Of a stretch of DNA of 64,000 nucleotides, positions 14,001 to 30,925 are shown one piece after another. The stretch lies in assembly GCA_035578155.1 (NCBI GenBank), contig JAPWDM010000011.1, forward strand, positions 21,118,375-21,182,374. Direction: 5' to 3'. The position numbers were made by a program, and so were the translations under genes. This stretch comes from Brachynemurus nebulosus. Taxonomy: Eukaryota > Arthropoda > Insecta > Neuroptera > Myrmeleontidae. Numbering within the stretch: the stretch's first letter is position 1; every line of letters begins with the position of its first letter. Below the pieces are notes generated by a model, which was not told the DNA's origin, searched no databases, and saw nothing but the letters and a program-made list of their open reading frames with translations.

Positions 14001-14168
14001 AATAAAATTATTTCTAAAAGAATTATTACCAACATGGTATCCGTCAAATTTTAAAATATTATGTTTATCAAAGTTTTTATTATTATTCTCCAAACTTTGG
14101 GCACTTTGTGTCAAAATTTTTAAACTTGGTTGGTTTTCCTTTTTTTTTTTTGTTCTATATTCTTCCAA
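11010..14168 (-). CDS. LINE ORF2: endonuclease-reverse transcriptase
   Basis: A 1052-codon open frame for the enzyme that nicks target DNA and copies the LINE RNA into it. From about residue 97 an AP-type endonuclease is visible: TEHWLK, YRTPNSD, GDFNIN, then SDH. Reverse transcriptase follows (about 500-800): FRPISLLSSFSKIFEKA, NQFGF, DLSKAFDCVNHDIL, GVAQGSVLGPLLFILY and the catalytic FADD. The C-terminal part is typical of these proteins and shows no RNase H. The frame opens with TTG, overlapping the end of ORF1 by 14 bases; the first in-frame ATG is codon 97 (13880), exactly where the endonuclease begins. Either ORF2 starts there or it is translated by coupling to ORF1. No disabling mutation is visible. 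Confidence 0.93.
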   Translation of the reverse strand: MEEYRTKKKKENQPSLKILTQSAQSLENNNKNFDKHNILKFDGYHVGNNSFRNNFIGEDVCILHKEEFKCDKENTLCLDEVIQPKTNSVHNVNTTLMYTNIQCIRNKIMQIEAITKDIDPEFLCFTEHWLKTDEIEYYNEIGEYKLVSSYTRNQFLHGGVAIYSKRPAFCKNIPKLSGTSVEKIFECCAIKCIKTNTIVTCIYRTPNSDFKVFIEKFEELLNLLVKYDCKIILCGDFNINFNNVTDYRVCEFNNLLLTFNLVCSITQPTRLTENSSTLIDNIIVNFEFKNSYVLNTGISDHCACVIEYSSNCQNINNNSNKFYKEIRHFSVENHGYFEAFLNNESWESVFNKSNIDECFTNFQNIFNTYFNLAFPKKWVNVSCSKQKDDKKWVNKNIVMLSKTKREQYLYIRNYKKHNISCYIINCNICFQISKYKESCKKLVKAVGDAKRNYNRQYILNSKNQSKASWNIIKSKQQPKCKTYINSIVDSNNEEVSEIKDIADTFNDFFIHIADNLNLENTGQIVPIETFTSSIFFAPCSEEEISTIIQGLKNSKSCGWDDISNCIIKQYAHYIIKPLTYLVNKCLCEGSFPKELKKSIVIPLFKKGDQKILDNFRPISLLSSFSKIFEKAIYIRLNNYLSKFNIISENQFGFKPGSSINLALFNTINEIVDTWNSGKLATLALFDLSKAFDCVNHDILLHKLHNCGIRGVALDLLKSYITERYQMVQITRIENKHMMSVKSDVKIVKRGVAQGSVLGPLLFILYNNDLDLHINNKTVLFADDTAIVFRAENKLILQHEIENTLKTVSEWFRNNQLKLNLSKTQFIKFGNYGKIENNFTLSDNEEIKLLETVKFLGIIIDKELGWKEHINYLISKISKYIYLLRAIRNVVPIEILIMIYHAYIESLLRYGIICWGNSTHVHKLFIVQKRCIRTICNVNTTTSCKDLFIKLKILTIYNLYIQECSHFVFKNQSIFSKNSLNHDYNTRIKGNLTITQCRLQKALNGPLNSCIKIFNKIPGEKLIAFNKFKSNVKKFLLENIFYSLNDFMHYQPL

Positions 14169-15030
14169 GTTCTGTCCGACGAAAAAAAAATCTTTTTACT
14201 ATGGCACCAATAGGCCAAAAGTTCTCCTCATATAGGATATTTTCTAAATTGCTACTTGCACTAATTCTAAAACTGGCGTTTACTCCCTTGCTTACAAGTT
14301 TCGTAACTTCAAACTTTTCCTCAGGTAATAATTTTTTGAGGTAATTTAACACTTGTTCTTCCGTAGTTTGTGGTATCATTCTGCCCAAGTATATCCACAG
14401 TTTCCTTTCAACAGCGGTAATCGAGCTTCTTATTTCAGATTTGCCAATTATTACTTTTCTTTTTTTGTGATTTACTACCGTGAAGCCGTCGTTATCTTCT
14501 TTGGATTCGGTTTCTTGATTATTTTCAGTTTCTTGATTATTTTCAGTTACTTGATTATTATCCGCACTTGTATCAATGACTTGTTGTTCTTTTATAGATT
14601 GAGAACGAGTTTTTATGCGTTCTTTTTCTCGTGTTTTAGCATTGTCATGATTTTCACTTACTTTTTTAGCGTAAGTTTCATGACCAGCCGCCACATCCTT
14701 TGGAGATGCCTGTCGTGGTTTCCTTGTATTTTCACTTTCTGCATTTTTCACCGGTATTTGATGTAATTTACTGGTACTTTCTGTACTCCCTTGAGTTGTC
14801 AATTTTAGTTTATTTATTTCACTAACTAAAGTTAGGTTAACTTTTTTCAGTTCTTCCACTTCATTTTTTAACGTTTCTATGTGTTTTTTCACACTACCTT
14901 CAATAATTTTATTTAACACTGATGTAAATTCATCACCACATAAAATGTTTTTAAATAGATTTGTTAATTCCATCTTGTCAAAGGGAATTTTTGTCGGAGA
15001 TACGTTAGATTGATTGTCAATGGTCGCCAT
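14155..15030 (-). CDS. LINE ORF1: nucleic-acid-binding protein
   Basis: A 291-residue protein starting at the ATG whose complement is at 15028-15030. Residues about 45-85 (VKKHIETLKNEVEELKK and on) have heptad spacing typical of a coiled coil, as in ORF1 trimers. A charged linker with the short repeat NNQETE follows, and a C-terminal folded domain (WIYLGRMIPQTTEEQVLNYL onward, about 215-285) resembles the RRM-like or C-terminal domain of LINE ORF1 proteins. No zinc knuckle (CCHC) is present. It lies upstream of ORF2, the usual order, and overlaps it by 14 bases in another frame. Known role: packaging the element RNA; assignment rests on position and domain layout. Confidence 0.8.
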   Translation of the reverse strand: MATIDNQSNVSPTKIPFDKMELTNLFKNILCGDEFTSVLNKIIEGSVKKHIETLKNEVEELKKVNLTLVSEINKLKLTTQGSTESTSKLHQIPVKNAESENTRKPRQASPKDVAAGHETYAKKVSENHDNAKTREKERIKTRSQSIKEQQVIDTSADNNQVTENNQETENNQETESKEDNDGFTVVNHKKRKVIIGKSEIRSSITAVERKLWIYLGRMIPQTTEEQVLNYLKKLLPEEKFEVTKLVSKGVNASFRISASSNLENILYEENFWPIGAIVKRFFFRRTELGRI

Positions 15031-15176
15031 TTTAAAACCATATATTTCTTAGTAACTTCTTTACTAACGGTTTTGATTTCGGGGTGTTGGTCAGTTGTGC
15101 GCTGCGATCAATCAACCACTTACTAGTGGCTAGCAGTGTCATTTGGGTTACATGACATTTACGTGCAAGGAATTAA

Positions 15177-15289
15177 TTTCTTAAAAATAAGATGTTTCGT
15201 TCTTGAGTTATCGTGCGGACACTTAGTAAACATATATATAAATGTGTCCGCACGATAACTCAAGAACGAAACATCTTATTTTTAAGAAA
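15177..15289. repeat. Perfect 46-bp inverted repeat
   Basis: Bases 15177-15222 are the exact reverse complement of 15244-15289, with a 21-base AT-rich loop. It begins about 50 bases outside the presumed 5' end of the LINE and upstream of tricornered. Perfect identity suggests a recent foldback or MITE. Confidence 0.85.
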
Positions 15290-15424
15290 TTTCGTGAAAA
15301 CGTTTACGGTGTTTTGGATATTTTTCGTGAAAAAAATTTGGCGGAATGAGGCGGAAAAATCACATAAAGGTTTTTTTTTATTTACAATTACTCTATATCA
15401 ACTAGTTTCCGAGAAAAACGTACT

Positions 15425-15482
15425 TTTGTAAATGGAAATTCGCTATGTTATGCAGGATGCCGCGACAGGGGTATTTTCTTAT
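15425..15482 (-). repeat. Fragment of a dispersed CCCCTGTCGC repeat
   Basis: On the minus strand this reads CCCCTGTCGCGGC and then TGCATAACATAGCGAATTTCC, which also appears, with a few changes, at 28573 and 53845. It is the shortest member of that family. Confidence 0.6.
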
Positions 15483-16041
15483 CCATCCTAATACTTATAA
15501 TTGGCAAAATACAGTCCCAGTATAATAAATCTTACTGCACTGGAACTTTTCGTGCATCCTGTACATTCTGTAATAGTAATTCCTATGTGTAATTTTTATT
15601 ATTATTTTCGTTCTTTTTATTTCAACTCACGTAGCAACTGTCAAGCTAGCACAGTAGTTTCCAGAAAAAATATATTTAATCATTATAACCAAGTAGTTAA
15701 ATGACTTTGCAGAAATAAGTATCCAGAATTACCTAGTTTATAGAAAAGTTCTATATCAACTATACAATATAAAAGATTTTACCATCATTTTGAAATCCTT
15801 CGGGATTCTTCAATTTATTAATTTAATTTGATTTTCTGATATTTAGAACTGTGTAATATTATAACAACCAAACCAAAAGTAATTATAAGCTTTTGATTTA
15901 AAACTGTTGAAACAGTTTTGTATATGCGTCCAATGTAATTGGTCCAATTATCCCTTTAATTTTATTAATATTTTTTACAAAAAAAAATACGTACTGATCT
16001 TTTAATAAAATAATTTATCTGTTGTTACAGGGGTTTTGGAC

Positions 16042-21468
<5,427 letters not shown>

Positions 21469-21498
21469 TATGTGATATATATATATATGTAAATCAAA

Positions 21499-21505
21499 AA
21501 TAAAT
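21499..21505 (+). terminator. Possible poly(A) signal of tricornered
   Basis: An AATAAA lies about 30 bases after the tricornered stop codon. This would make a very short 3' UTR; a later signal is possible. Confidence 0.3.
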
Positions 21506-21720
21506 AGTGGCTCTCCAAAGTGCATCGACAAATACAGCAACCTGATGAAGCCTTAGAAACTCATGTGCAAATTCTTTAAAAAAAAAATGAATGCATAGAG
21601 TTTTCATAATATTTCATAAAATAAAAAATGCTTTGTTCGGATTCACGAACAATACATCAATATATGCGTCATTTATAAATGTTATTTTTCACACAATTTA
21701 AAACGTCCTCTAAACATCAT

Positions 21721-22365
21721 ATCGAGTAAGTAGTAAGCGATATGTAACAAATAGGTCAGATTTACGATTACGTGTTCGTACAGCGCGTATTCGTACAGTG
21801 AAAGTAATTATTGGTGTTTTTTTAGCGCAAAAGAGTCATAAAACTATACATAATAAAAGTGACCCGACCAGATATTTATTGATATCTGTGTCATCCACCT
21901 CTCCCAGCTGTTTGAAAATGCCCGTCCCAAAAATGTTTTTGTCATTCTGTGATTTTCAGTTTGTTAACAAAAATATAATTTTCGATGAAAATTCCAGTTT
22001 GTTATTTTACTAACTGAATAACTAATAATTTATTACTTTAATCGCCGCGTACCCAACATTTTTTAAGCTTTAAAAGTAATAAATTATTAGTTATTCAATT
22101 AGTAAAATAACAAACTGGAATTTTCATTGAAAATTATTTTTTTGTTAACAAATTGAAAATCACAGAATGACAAAATCATTTTTGGGACGGCACTGGTATT
22201 ATCAATCTATATTTGTAAATTCATTTTGAACTTCTTTCATGTATAGTTTTATGACTTTTTTATGCTCAAAAAACGCCAGAAATTACTTTCGCTATACTAA
22301 CACGCGCTGTACGAACACGACACCAAATTTACTTATGACTTAGTACTTACTCGATGTGAACAAGA
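21721..22365. repeat. 650-bp imperfect palindrome (foldback element)
   Basis: The outer ends ATCGAGTAAGTA and TACTTACTCGAT are inverted, and the two arms stay complementary almost to the centre near 22045 (for example AAACTATACAT with ATGTATAGTTT, and AGTTTGTTATTTTACTAA with its complement near 22100). The arms differ by scattered substitutions. It lies about 250 bases after the tricornered stop and might be part of its 3' UTR. No coding capacity. Confidence 0.8.
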
Positions 22366-25300
22366 TATACACGATGTAGAAGTATCAAACATGTTTGTTC
22401 TTGGATTCGATACAAATTTTTGACTGTTACGTTTTTAGTTTCATTTTTTTTGAGAAAAAAAAGAAACTATTTTATTTTTATATCGTGATAACACATTAAT
22501 GTTTCAATATAAGAATTATTTTTTAGTGTAATGAAATTTAATTATATTTTTACATATAAATGTCCTCTCTCCTTTTCCAGCTCGTTTGTATATAACAAAA
22601 TATAATTATCCTGTATTTAAAAAAAAAAAGAAAATATATATTTGTAGTTCTTTAAAATGGAAATACAACAAACTATTGGATTTATTACATTTTAAGAATT
22701 TTAAAATGAATTTTCAAATTTCCTCCTTGTGATAATCGTGTAATTCTATTTGAATATTTTAAATTGCTTTTGTACCTGATTGTACTTCATTTAAAAAAAA
22801 AAAAGATTTGTCTTCTGTGTACAGAATCTTTTTAAAATGTTAACTAAAAGTCTATTTATAAATTTTATATTTAAAATTGTTTGTGTATAAAACTTTTTTG
22901 ATATTTTTTTGTTAATCGATAACTATTCATTTTTGTGTAATTTATCAGTAAAAAATCCATCCATGATTTATAGAAAAATAATTATGACGTCAAAGGATAA
23001 CGTTTTTAAATAAATTGACATTTATAATGGAATTAACGTGTAAGTTGTGATTATTCTTTTCCTTTTCGTACAACTGAGTCACTCAAAATATGCATTGAAG
23101 CTAGTGCCACCTACGAATCAAATATAGTATGTCATCCGTTTTTAAGGAACACTACATTAATAAAACAGTGTGGTTATGGAGTGGTTGTGTATGGTCACAG
23201 GCCCGAATTATCGTATAGACAAATGTCTAGAACCCGGTTTCTTGAGGGGCCCGGTTAGACTGTTTATTTGGAATATTTGAATGGGTTTAATTGAAAAATT
23301 TTCTGATGTTCGGTCATAGAAAATTGAAAATTCGGTTACATTTTCAAAATACATTTCCAAAATGTGCGTAAATGCCGATTCATATACAACTATCATCTGA
23401 TTAGGCGAAACGTATGAGCTATTAAAAAAAAAATAAAATAAAAAAAAAATAAAAAATTGTAGCAATTATTCAAAACAACAGTTTCAGAATTTGGCCATTA
23501 TTCTGGTATGAAGACAGCATTTTTTGAACGTCTTGAAAAAAAAAATTATGTCTGTCGTATGATTTAGGACGTGCGTCGTTTCCGTTAATTTGAAAAATAT
23601 AGTTCCGAAATATAGCTTGGGCCTTTTAACTTGCCAGTGCGCAGAAAACGAATTTAACACGTACATCTAATAGTAGGTAATAAAAGAGGGAACGAAAAAG
23701 AACAATATATTTGTTAAAAAGGTGTCTCTTTTTAATATGATTTAAACCTAGATATTTTTCAGATGTTATTGTCTCTTACTTGTAATATATTTTCAAATAT
23801 ATCTATCTGTATCATTCGTGAGTTACTGCCAAGTAAAAAAGTCCTGGTTATACCTGTTTCAAAATTTAGACGATATTTTGTGACTAGTCGGTGATTCTCA
23901 ACTTTAGCATACTGTAACTCAGCCAATTCTTTGAATTTTGACTTGAAATTCAATACCACATACTAAAAATAAATTGATCCAATAAGGTAGGAACCAGTAT
24001 CATAATATATAACCCCACGAATACTATTTGTTCTTTATACAGAAACAAAGTATACAGTTATTATCAGAAGTGCAAGGTAGCTCGGTTCCCTCTGTCCTTT
24101 TCCATCGGTAAAATTAGTACTATAATATAAATAAATCCGTTTCTATTGTTAAAAACATCATTTTTTTAACATTGTGGGTTATAAAATAATAAAATATTAC
24201 TAATTTCACGAATAGTAAAGGACAGAGGGATACGAATCCGCTACGGTCTGCTTCACATCAGACTAGTAGACATGTTTTGTTTTATTATTTTGAGTGACTT
24301 ACGTTTCAAATGAAAACTTAAAATGTATATAATCCACAATATGATAGTAAGTTTCACCATTGCTTTCAAGAAAAAATAGTTTTATAATAACAAATCATAA
24401 ATAAAATGTTAGAGAGGCGGGACGTTTTGACTGTTGTATTTTTTTCTCTTTTTTTGGTAAATCGATTTTAATATAGTGCACTTTAAAAAAAATTAAAATT
24501 AAAAAAAAATCTTTTATCACGAAAAAGAATTAATAATACCAGCACAATAATAGAATATTGATCTTTTATCAATTTCAGACTTAAAGAGTAGACTAATACA
24601 TAAATAATATCAAAAGAGAATTTAATTCGAAATTTGTTAACATTAAAATTTGTAGCGTAAATCATAGAGTAAAACGAATTTTTCAAAATGTTGAAATTTT
24701 CAAGACATAATATTTAACGTTAAGAAAAAAAAATATAACCCTCTATATTCATAGAAAATGACTATATTTTTGAAAATTCCCGCTTTTTATGTAAAATTAG
24801 TTAGAAAATAATATTATGTCTTAAAACATAATTAAAAATGCTACAAATCAATTAAAAAAATAGTCTTAAAAATATATTTTTAATTATCTCATAATTTATC
24901 TATTTTTGTTTTCCTATTTTTTACCGCTAAACATATCAAGCCAGAAAAAGAAATATTTTTGATGTTTATCAGAGCTTGCTGTACAAAAAATATCATAAAC
25001 TTTAAAAAAAAAATGAAGCGCTTTAATTTGATAAAAACAGTTTTTTTAAGGTTGATAAACACGATTTTAGTGATTTTTAGTATAAATAATTTAATTACAT
25101 ATGAGAATTAAATTTAATTTTTAGAAATATGTCGTAAGATTACAATTATCGACATGAAACTGGCTTAATATAGAAAGTATGACCAGGTATTGTGTAGGAT
25201 CATGCGAAATGTAAAATACTAAAGTAAATTAAAATGACGCAACACTAATTTTTAATAAATTTGCGTAAATATTTTAAAAAATTAGACACCATACGCATTT

Positions 25301-25487
25301 TATAAGAAATAAAAATTCAGCATCGAGTGAAGTTGAAAATTTGTTTGTTGTTATCTATGATGTTGGCCATTTTCAAGGATTATATGACGTAACAAAACAT
25401 ACTTAATTATTGGCTTTGACACCAGAGACCCTAATGTTCTGACGATGTTAATACGCAGTTTTTTGGCTTCCGTCATTATAATTTTGT

Positions 25488-25524
<37 letters not shown>

Positions 25525-27160
25525 GTATAAATGAAGATACTACAAAAATGTTTCAAGAAAAGAACAAAAAATTAACAGTTAAATCACAATAACCTCAATA
25601 ACAACATGCGTAACGTTTGTCTTTCAGTGAACGACGTTTATTTATGTTATTCTCATGCCATATTACATAAACTAGCGATGGCGCATGCTTAAAACTTCAT
25701 CAAAATTTTATTATTATTATTACTTTTTTTAAATTAAAATTTTGCTTTTTTACTTACCTTTAAGATTTATTTGAATTAAATGAATATTTTCTATAAGGAC
25801 AAACTTCTTACATCAGTATACCAAAATTTTTTCAACATGGTGTTTAGTGTCTCTTTTTATTAGTCATACATTAGGCACGTTAGATAATAGTATATTATTC
25901 AACGAGCTAGTAATGATATCACGATGACGAAATTGCGACACGAGCCGAGCTTGCGAGGCGAGTGTCATAATGCATCTGAGTGAGTAATAGCCATTGCAAG
26001 CGAGTAGAATACGATATTTTTTATACGCCTTTTTTCCTTTTTGATTTAAATAAAATTGAATATAAATTTTAAATTAAAATTTTTAATCTATTTCTAATTT
26101 CATTAAATGTTTGTTTAATATGTATAAAGCGATCAAAGAAAATATATAGTACTTTGTTTACTTGAACGTTACTACGCAACATATATTAAATTAAAACTTG
26201 ATACATACATTGTACTTAAAACAATCGCAAACCCATTGAATAATGGAATAATGGTTAATGCTGTGATTTCATTGGTCAAAAAGGTATCGAGTAATGATCA
26301 TTCCTCCACACCTTTGAATAATGCCTAACTTTCTCAACAATTAACAGATATATGTATAATGAGTGTGTTCTTCAACAGGAGTAGAAAAAAAAATAATTTT
26401 ATATTAATTTTTTTTTTACTTATGAGAAAAGAACATTTTTAAGTCAGAATTATTTATTAATATTTTAATGACTTCCAACAACAATTTTGAATTTTTGAAT
26501 TATTTAGAATGTTTTTACAAAGAATGACGTAAGATGTAAGAGTGTTACATTCGTTCAAAGATAATCATAATTTTAGCCCAAAGTGACTTTTAATCGCCGC
26601 GGTTGAACCAAGCTGAAAATATTAACTCACGCGCAGTAATTACATACTTGACATTTCAACATGTCTATTTCAAACGGTTTAACGATACAATATATGTATT
26701 TTAACCGGTTTAACGGTTTGTTATTATCGGGTATATTATTAATTTTAGCTTATTAGGTTTTTAAATACAAAAATCACTTGATTTATTTGATTGTTAAACG
26801 CCTCAAACTAAAAAATAAAAAACCCTGCACATAGGGTATAAATAAAACAATTTATTGTCATTACTTATGTTGTTTATTCATAATAAAAGGCCAGTAGAAA
26901 TTAAAAAAAAAAAAAAAAAAAAAAAAACATAATTTAATTAGTGTGTGGGGGGCTAGTCTGAGTTTGAATTTTTATGTCATTTTTTATAAATAAACAATAT
27001 AAGAACAAACAATAATAAATGACGAACAATAAAGAACAAACGATGAACTAACGATATGTATGTGAAGATAAAATTTCGAAAAATAATTGCTGGGGTACTA
27101 AGGTATCGGAACCGATGCAGCCCTAGTGTCTTACGTCAATCATTGTGAAAAGAACCATAT
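22366..27160. other. Gene-free AT-rich stretch
   Basis: No supported gene. It holds A-tracts (25494-25520), a weak inverted pair (TCCCTCTGTCC near 24087 and GGACAGAGGGA near 24220), and a GC-richer patch with CGAG motifs at 25930-26010 that looks like transposon debris. Confidence 0.45.
26903..26927. repeat. Poly(A) tract
   Basis: An uninterrupted run of about 24 A, perhaps the tail of an old retroposed copy; no gene body is recognisable beside it. Confidence 0.6.
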
Positions 27161-27162
27161 GT

Positions 27163-27312
27163 TTTGTTTACATGGGCTTAGTACTAATCATTAGTAATTG
27201 CTACAGACACGAATAGCATTACGTTTAAACATACCGAAACAATACTTAAACGTAATTCTGTACGTGTTTGTAGCAATTACTAATGATTAATATTAAGCTC
27301 GTGTAAACACCG
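27163..27312. mobile_element. 150-bp palindromic MITE
   Basis: Left arm TTTGTTTACATGGGCTTA plus TAATCATTAGTAATTGCTAC pairs with the right arm GTAGCAATTACTAATGATTA plus AAGCTCGTGTAAACACC. The arms are about 65 bases and the loop is small. The target duplication is not clear. Confidence 0.7.
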
Positions 27313-28572
27313 CAGTATTCCATTAAATTCACTGTAATTAATTTTTTATAAAATGCGTATGAGTATTCTTTAATGAAAATAAATTTAGAATACAAATTAT
27401 GCTTTTAACAATATCCATTTTGGAACCATTTTACTCTACTTTAGTATTGGTTAATATATGCATTTATAATCGGCAATAAAATGTCCACTCAATGTTATAG
27501 ACGTTTTGAATTTAAAGGATATTAAATTAATATAATATTGTAGTACATTTGTTGCTGAATATTGTTGGTTTGGATGATTGAAATTTCTGTGTGTGCTCTC
27601 TACCGTTACGCGTTACGATCACGTGATTGTTTGGGTGACATCTGACTGTTGCTTTAATAATTACTTGTAATAATTCATTGTTTATTTTGTGGTGCAAATA
27701 ATTTTTGAATGTAGCATATATTTATCATTTCTTATTTTTAGTATATTTTGTTATTTATTATAATTCGTATTTCTCCTTCTAAATGAAATGAAAATAAACA
27801 AACAAAATCGTCTGTTTACTGCTGTATATAAACATAATTTTCTCCACATAAAATGTGTAAAGTAAAAATGAAATACAAACAGTAAAAAATTTTAAATTTG
27901 TGTTTTTTTTTTATTCCTTTTTCTGAATTTATTTGTGTCTAATAAAATTGTTGTTTATGGAGATGTATTAAAAAATTTTAACTTATGAAATGTTTTATCT
28001 TATATAGAATTATTATATCCAGGAATCATTCCCGCCATTAGTTGGAACTACAGTGACTGGAACTATACTTGGTCGTGTAATATGAAATGTCGTTTTTCGG
28101 CCACTTGATCCACCATATAATTCATAAAAATATCAACACTTTATTAGCATTACAAAAAAGTTTAAAAGCCATTCTTTAATTTTAAGTTCAATTATTGTAT
28201 CGTGGACAAAACGATAAATTTTTTAGGACTCCGAAGGACACTTCGAAGTTCTTATGCATTCTCCATTTCGTAGATTTTTGTGAGTATGCAACACGCATTT
28301 AGTTTTTCACAAATCACAGTGTAACATTTCTGTTTTTTCTATGCGGGAATATTTATTACAAAAACAAATTTAATTAAAGCACTAATCCTAGACGTAACTA
28401 CTAATTATTTAAAGACAATATTCATTTGTCATGCAATTTCTATAGGTATAAAAAATGAGAAATTGTGAAACTATAACTACACTAAATGAATTCTTTTAAT
28501 GAACTCTGAACTTTAACTGTTATATTGGAACAAATATCATGATTTTCACATAAGAATCCCATTCTAAATCAT
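27313..28572. other. Gene-free AT-rich stretch
   Basis: Nothing supportable was seen apart from AT-rich sequence and short unsupported frames. Confidence 0.45.
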
Positions 28573-28925
28573 AAAATACCCCTGTCGCAGCACTTGCATA
28601 ACATAGCGAATTTCCAGAGATTGGACACTGACGGATCTCATATAACAACCTGTATCTATCTACAATAGTTTAGCTATCTAACGGTGAAAATATTTTCGAA
28701 ATCGGTTGAGTAGTTAATTTTTTAAAAATTTAAATTTTGCAAAAGCCACTTAAAATGGTAAAAAATGGCCAAAAATTTCACTTCTAAAAATCGAACGTAT
28801 CTGGCTGACGAACTCATCCACGCTTTTTGGATTTTTGGGACTATTGGGAAATCAAATAGAGGCGTGGTTTAATATTTAGCCTACTCGCAGTAGTCTCCTT
28901 ATTCATCATCAGATGGCAGAAACTG
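28573..28925 (+). repeat. CCCCTGTCGC repeat family, truncated copy
   Basis: Begins ACCCCTGTCGCAGCACTTGC and contains GTATCTGGCTGACGAACT, both matched in order at 53845-54480. The latter block also occurs with small changes at 33165. It lacks the TA microsatellite that ends the two longer copies. Confidence 0.7.
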
Positions 28926-29707
28926 ATGCTTAAGAAAATAGTAGCAATTTGGAATTGTCCGTTTTATTTGAAAACAGTAAATTATTATGAAAAAATTAAA
29001 ATAACTTTCAAAAAAATATGCCCCTTTGTATTTTGTAAATTAAACAACATAAATTTTGTGAATTGTCAAAATCTAATAAACAAACCTTGCCTACTGACAG
29101 TTGTTATTTTTTTGACCACTAGTTCGCATATTCAATTTTTACGATTTCCAACATTAATTTTCTATTTTTACGATTCCCAAAACTAATTTTCTATTGTACA
29201 TTTTTCTATCGACACACAGTAGGGCCAAAGTAGGTAAAAGATGCAAAAATTATTTAGTCCTTTTTTGACTAAAAAATAGTTATACAACAATATATTTTAC
29301 TTATACTTGATATTTATTAATAAAATACTGCGTGTCCCACTATACAGAGTGTCCCATAACGGTTAGTCAAGTGCATGTCCCTGCCACTTGTTTTCAAGGA
29401 CGGACCATTGAATGTCACAGTTTGCTACGTGGCGCTAATGGTATAGGGGGTATACTGAATAGAGTTGGGACACGTGAGCATTTTTCATCAAATAGATGTC
29501 AAAATTAATTATCATATGATTGAGTACAAAATTATCGTCACCAAGTTATGTGTTAACGAAGAATTAAAAATTTTTAATTAATCTTTCTAGGTTGAGTTGA
29601 AGTATTTTTTTAAATATTTAATTTATTTCCAATTTATTTTAAATGAATCTGATGAAAAATAACGAACTATCGAAACTCATGTCCCGACTCTAATTTTATC
29701 CCTGTAC

Positions 29708-30925
29708 TAGAGATGTGCTCGTGAGTACATTTTTACTCACGATCACGCACAGTCACGAAATAGGTTTTGTACTCACGCCCAATCACGAACGAAAAAAATT
29801 ATTTCTTTTCACACTCACGCACGATCACGAACAAAAAAATTAATACTTTCACACTCACGCACGATCACGAACAAAAAAATTAATACTTTCACACTCACGC
29901 ACGATCACGAATTAAACATAAAAACTTTTAAATATAATCGTTTGAATTTTGAGTAAAAATCACTAGCGTTTTAACAGTCAGTAAAACTTATGTCCTCACG
30001 ATAAAATCAGAAATACGGTTAGTACGGACTACGGTTCACTGAGATTAATACTGATGCAAGTTATGTAGATGCTATTTATTTTTTTTTGGAAAGTGAGAAA
30101 ATTTTCAAAATTTTTCACCTAGTGATTTATTGTTTAATTTTTGTTCTTATTGTAGGTACTGTATTTGTATATAAATATGATATTTCGCGCAACCAAACTA
30201 AATAATATATGTAGTTTTTTAACAAAATTGTGGCAAAATATTCTTTTAGCAGGTACCCATAAATACATACATAAATAGTAAAATTGAAAAAAAAAATAAT
30301 AATGACAATAAACAACTTAAAATGTTGAAAAAGATAATATTTCCTTAAAATTAACCCATATGTTGTTTATATTATTCCTTCATAGAATGATAGATCATAC
30401 TATTGAAAGCTGTAAAACTGACCTTGTAATATTTTCAAATATACCCATTGACTGAGACCGAATATATGTAGACAGGCCAATTTTAAGAATTTAAGGAATT
30501 ATTTAAAAACGGAAGAAATAATCAAAACAACATCATAAACACAGTTGGACATTTCTAAATTGTAAATCATTTTCTATACACTCCAAGTATCTCGGTAAAA
30601 AACTGGAATTTGTTAGTACAAAGGGTTATTGGATTTCTACCTACTCGTACTCATAAAAAGTACCTAATATAAAAGGAACGTTTTTTTTGTAGTTAAAAAG
30701 TCAAATTAGTTTAGTTAATATTCCCTAAAATTGAAAAAAAATATTTTTAAAATTTTTTTATTCATGGTCTTTAACTTTTCGTGACTCACGAATTATTCAC
30801 GGCAAGAAATTAAATGTCACGATCACGCCCACTCACGCACGATCATAAAAAATTGTTCACGATCACGATGGGTCACGCGTGACCCGACGGGTCACGCGTG
30901 AATTCACGAGTTTGGCATATCTCTA
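29708..30925. mobile_element. 1.2-kb hAT element with 40-bp subterminal repeats
   Basis: Ends TAGAGATGTGC and GCATATCTCTA are inverted; an exact 8-bp duplication CCCTGTAC flanks it (29700-29707 and 30926-30933). Near the left end a 40-bp unit beginning ACACTCACGCACGATCACGA recurs at 29811, 29851 and 29891. The right end carries the same CACGATCACG motif inverted and a GGGTCACGCGTGACCC palindrome. No transposase frame: a non-autonomous copy. Confidence 0.88.

Larger units (their letters stand above)
10901..15130 (-). mobile_element. Near full-length LINE with (TAA)n tail
   Basis: A non-LTR retrotransposon on the minus strand: ORF1 (15030-14155), ORF2 (14168-11010), a short 3' UTR and a 3' tail of tandem TTA/TAA units (10901-10930 on +) preceded by AATAAAG. 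Both ORFs lack internal stops, which suggests a young insertion. The 5' end is set only roughly by the start of ORF1 plus about 100 bp of leader, and no target duplication could be read. The reverse transcriptase resembles the Jockey/CR1/I group; I cannot fix the clade. Confidence 0.85.

Noticed and set aside
13954..14766. Plus-strand open frames over the LINE
   Set aside because: Antisense shadows of ORF1 and ORF2; rich in Phe/Ser from reversed Lys/Glu codons.
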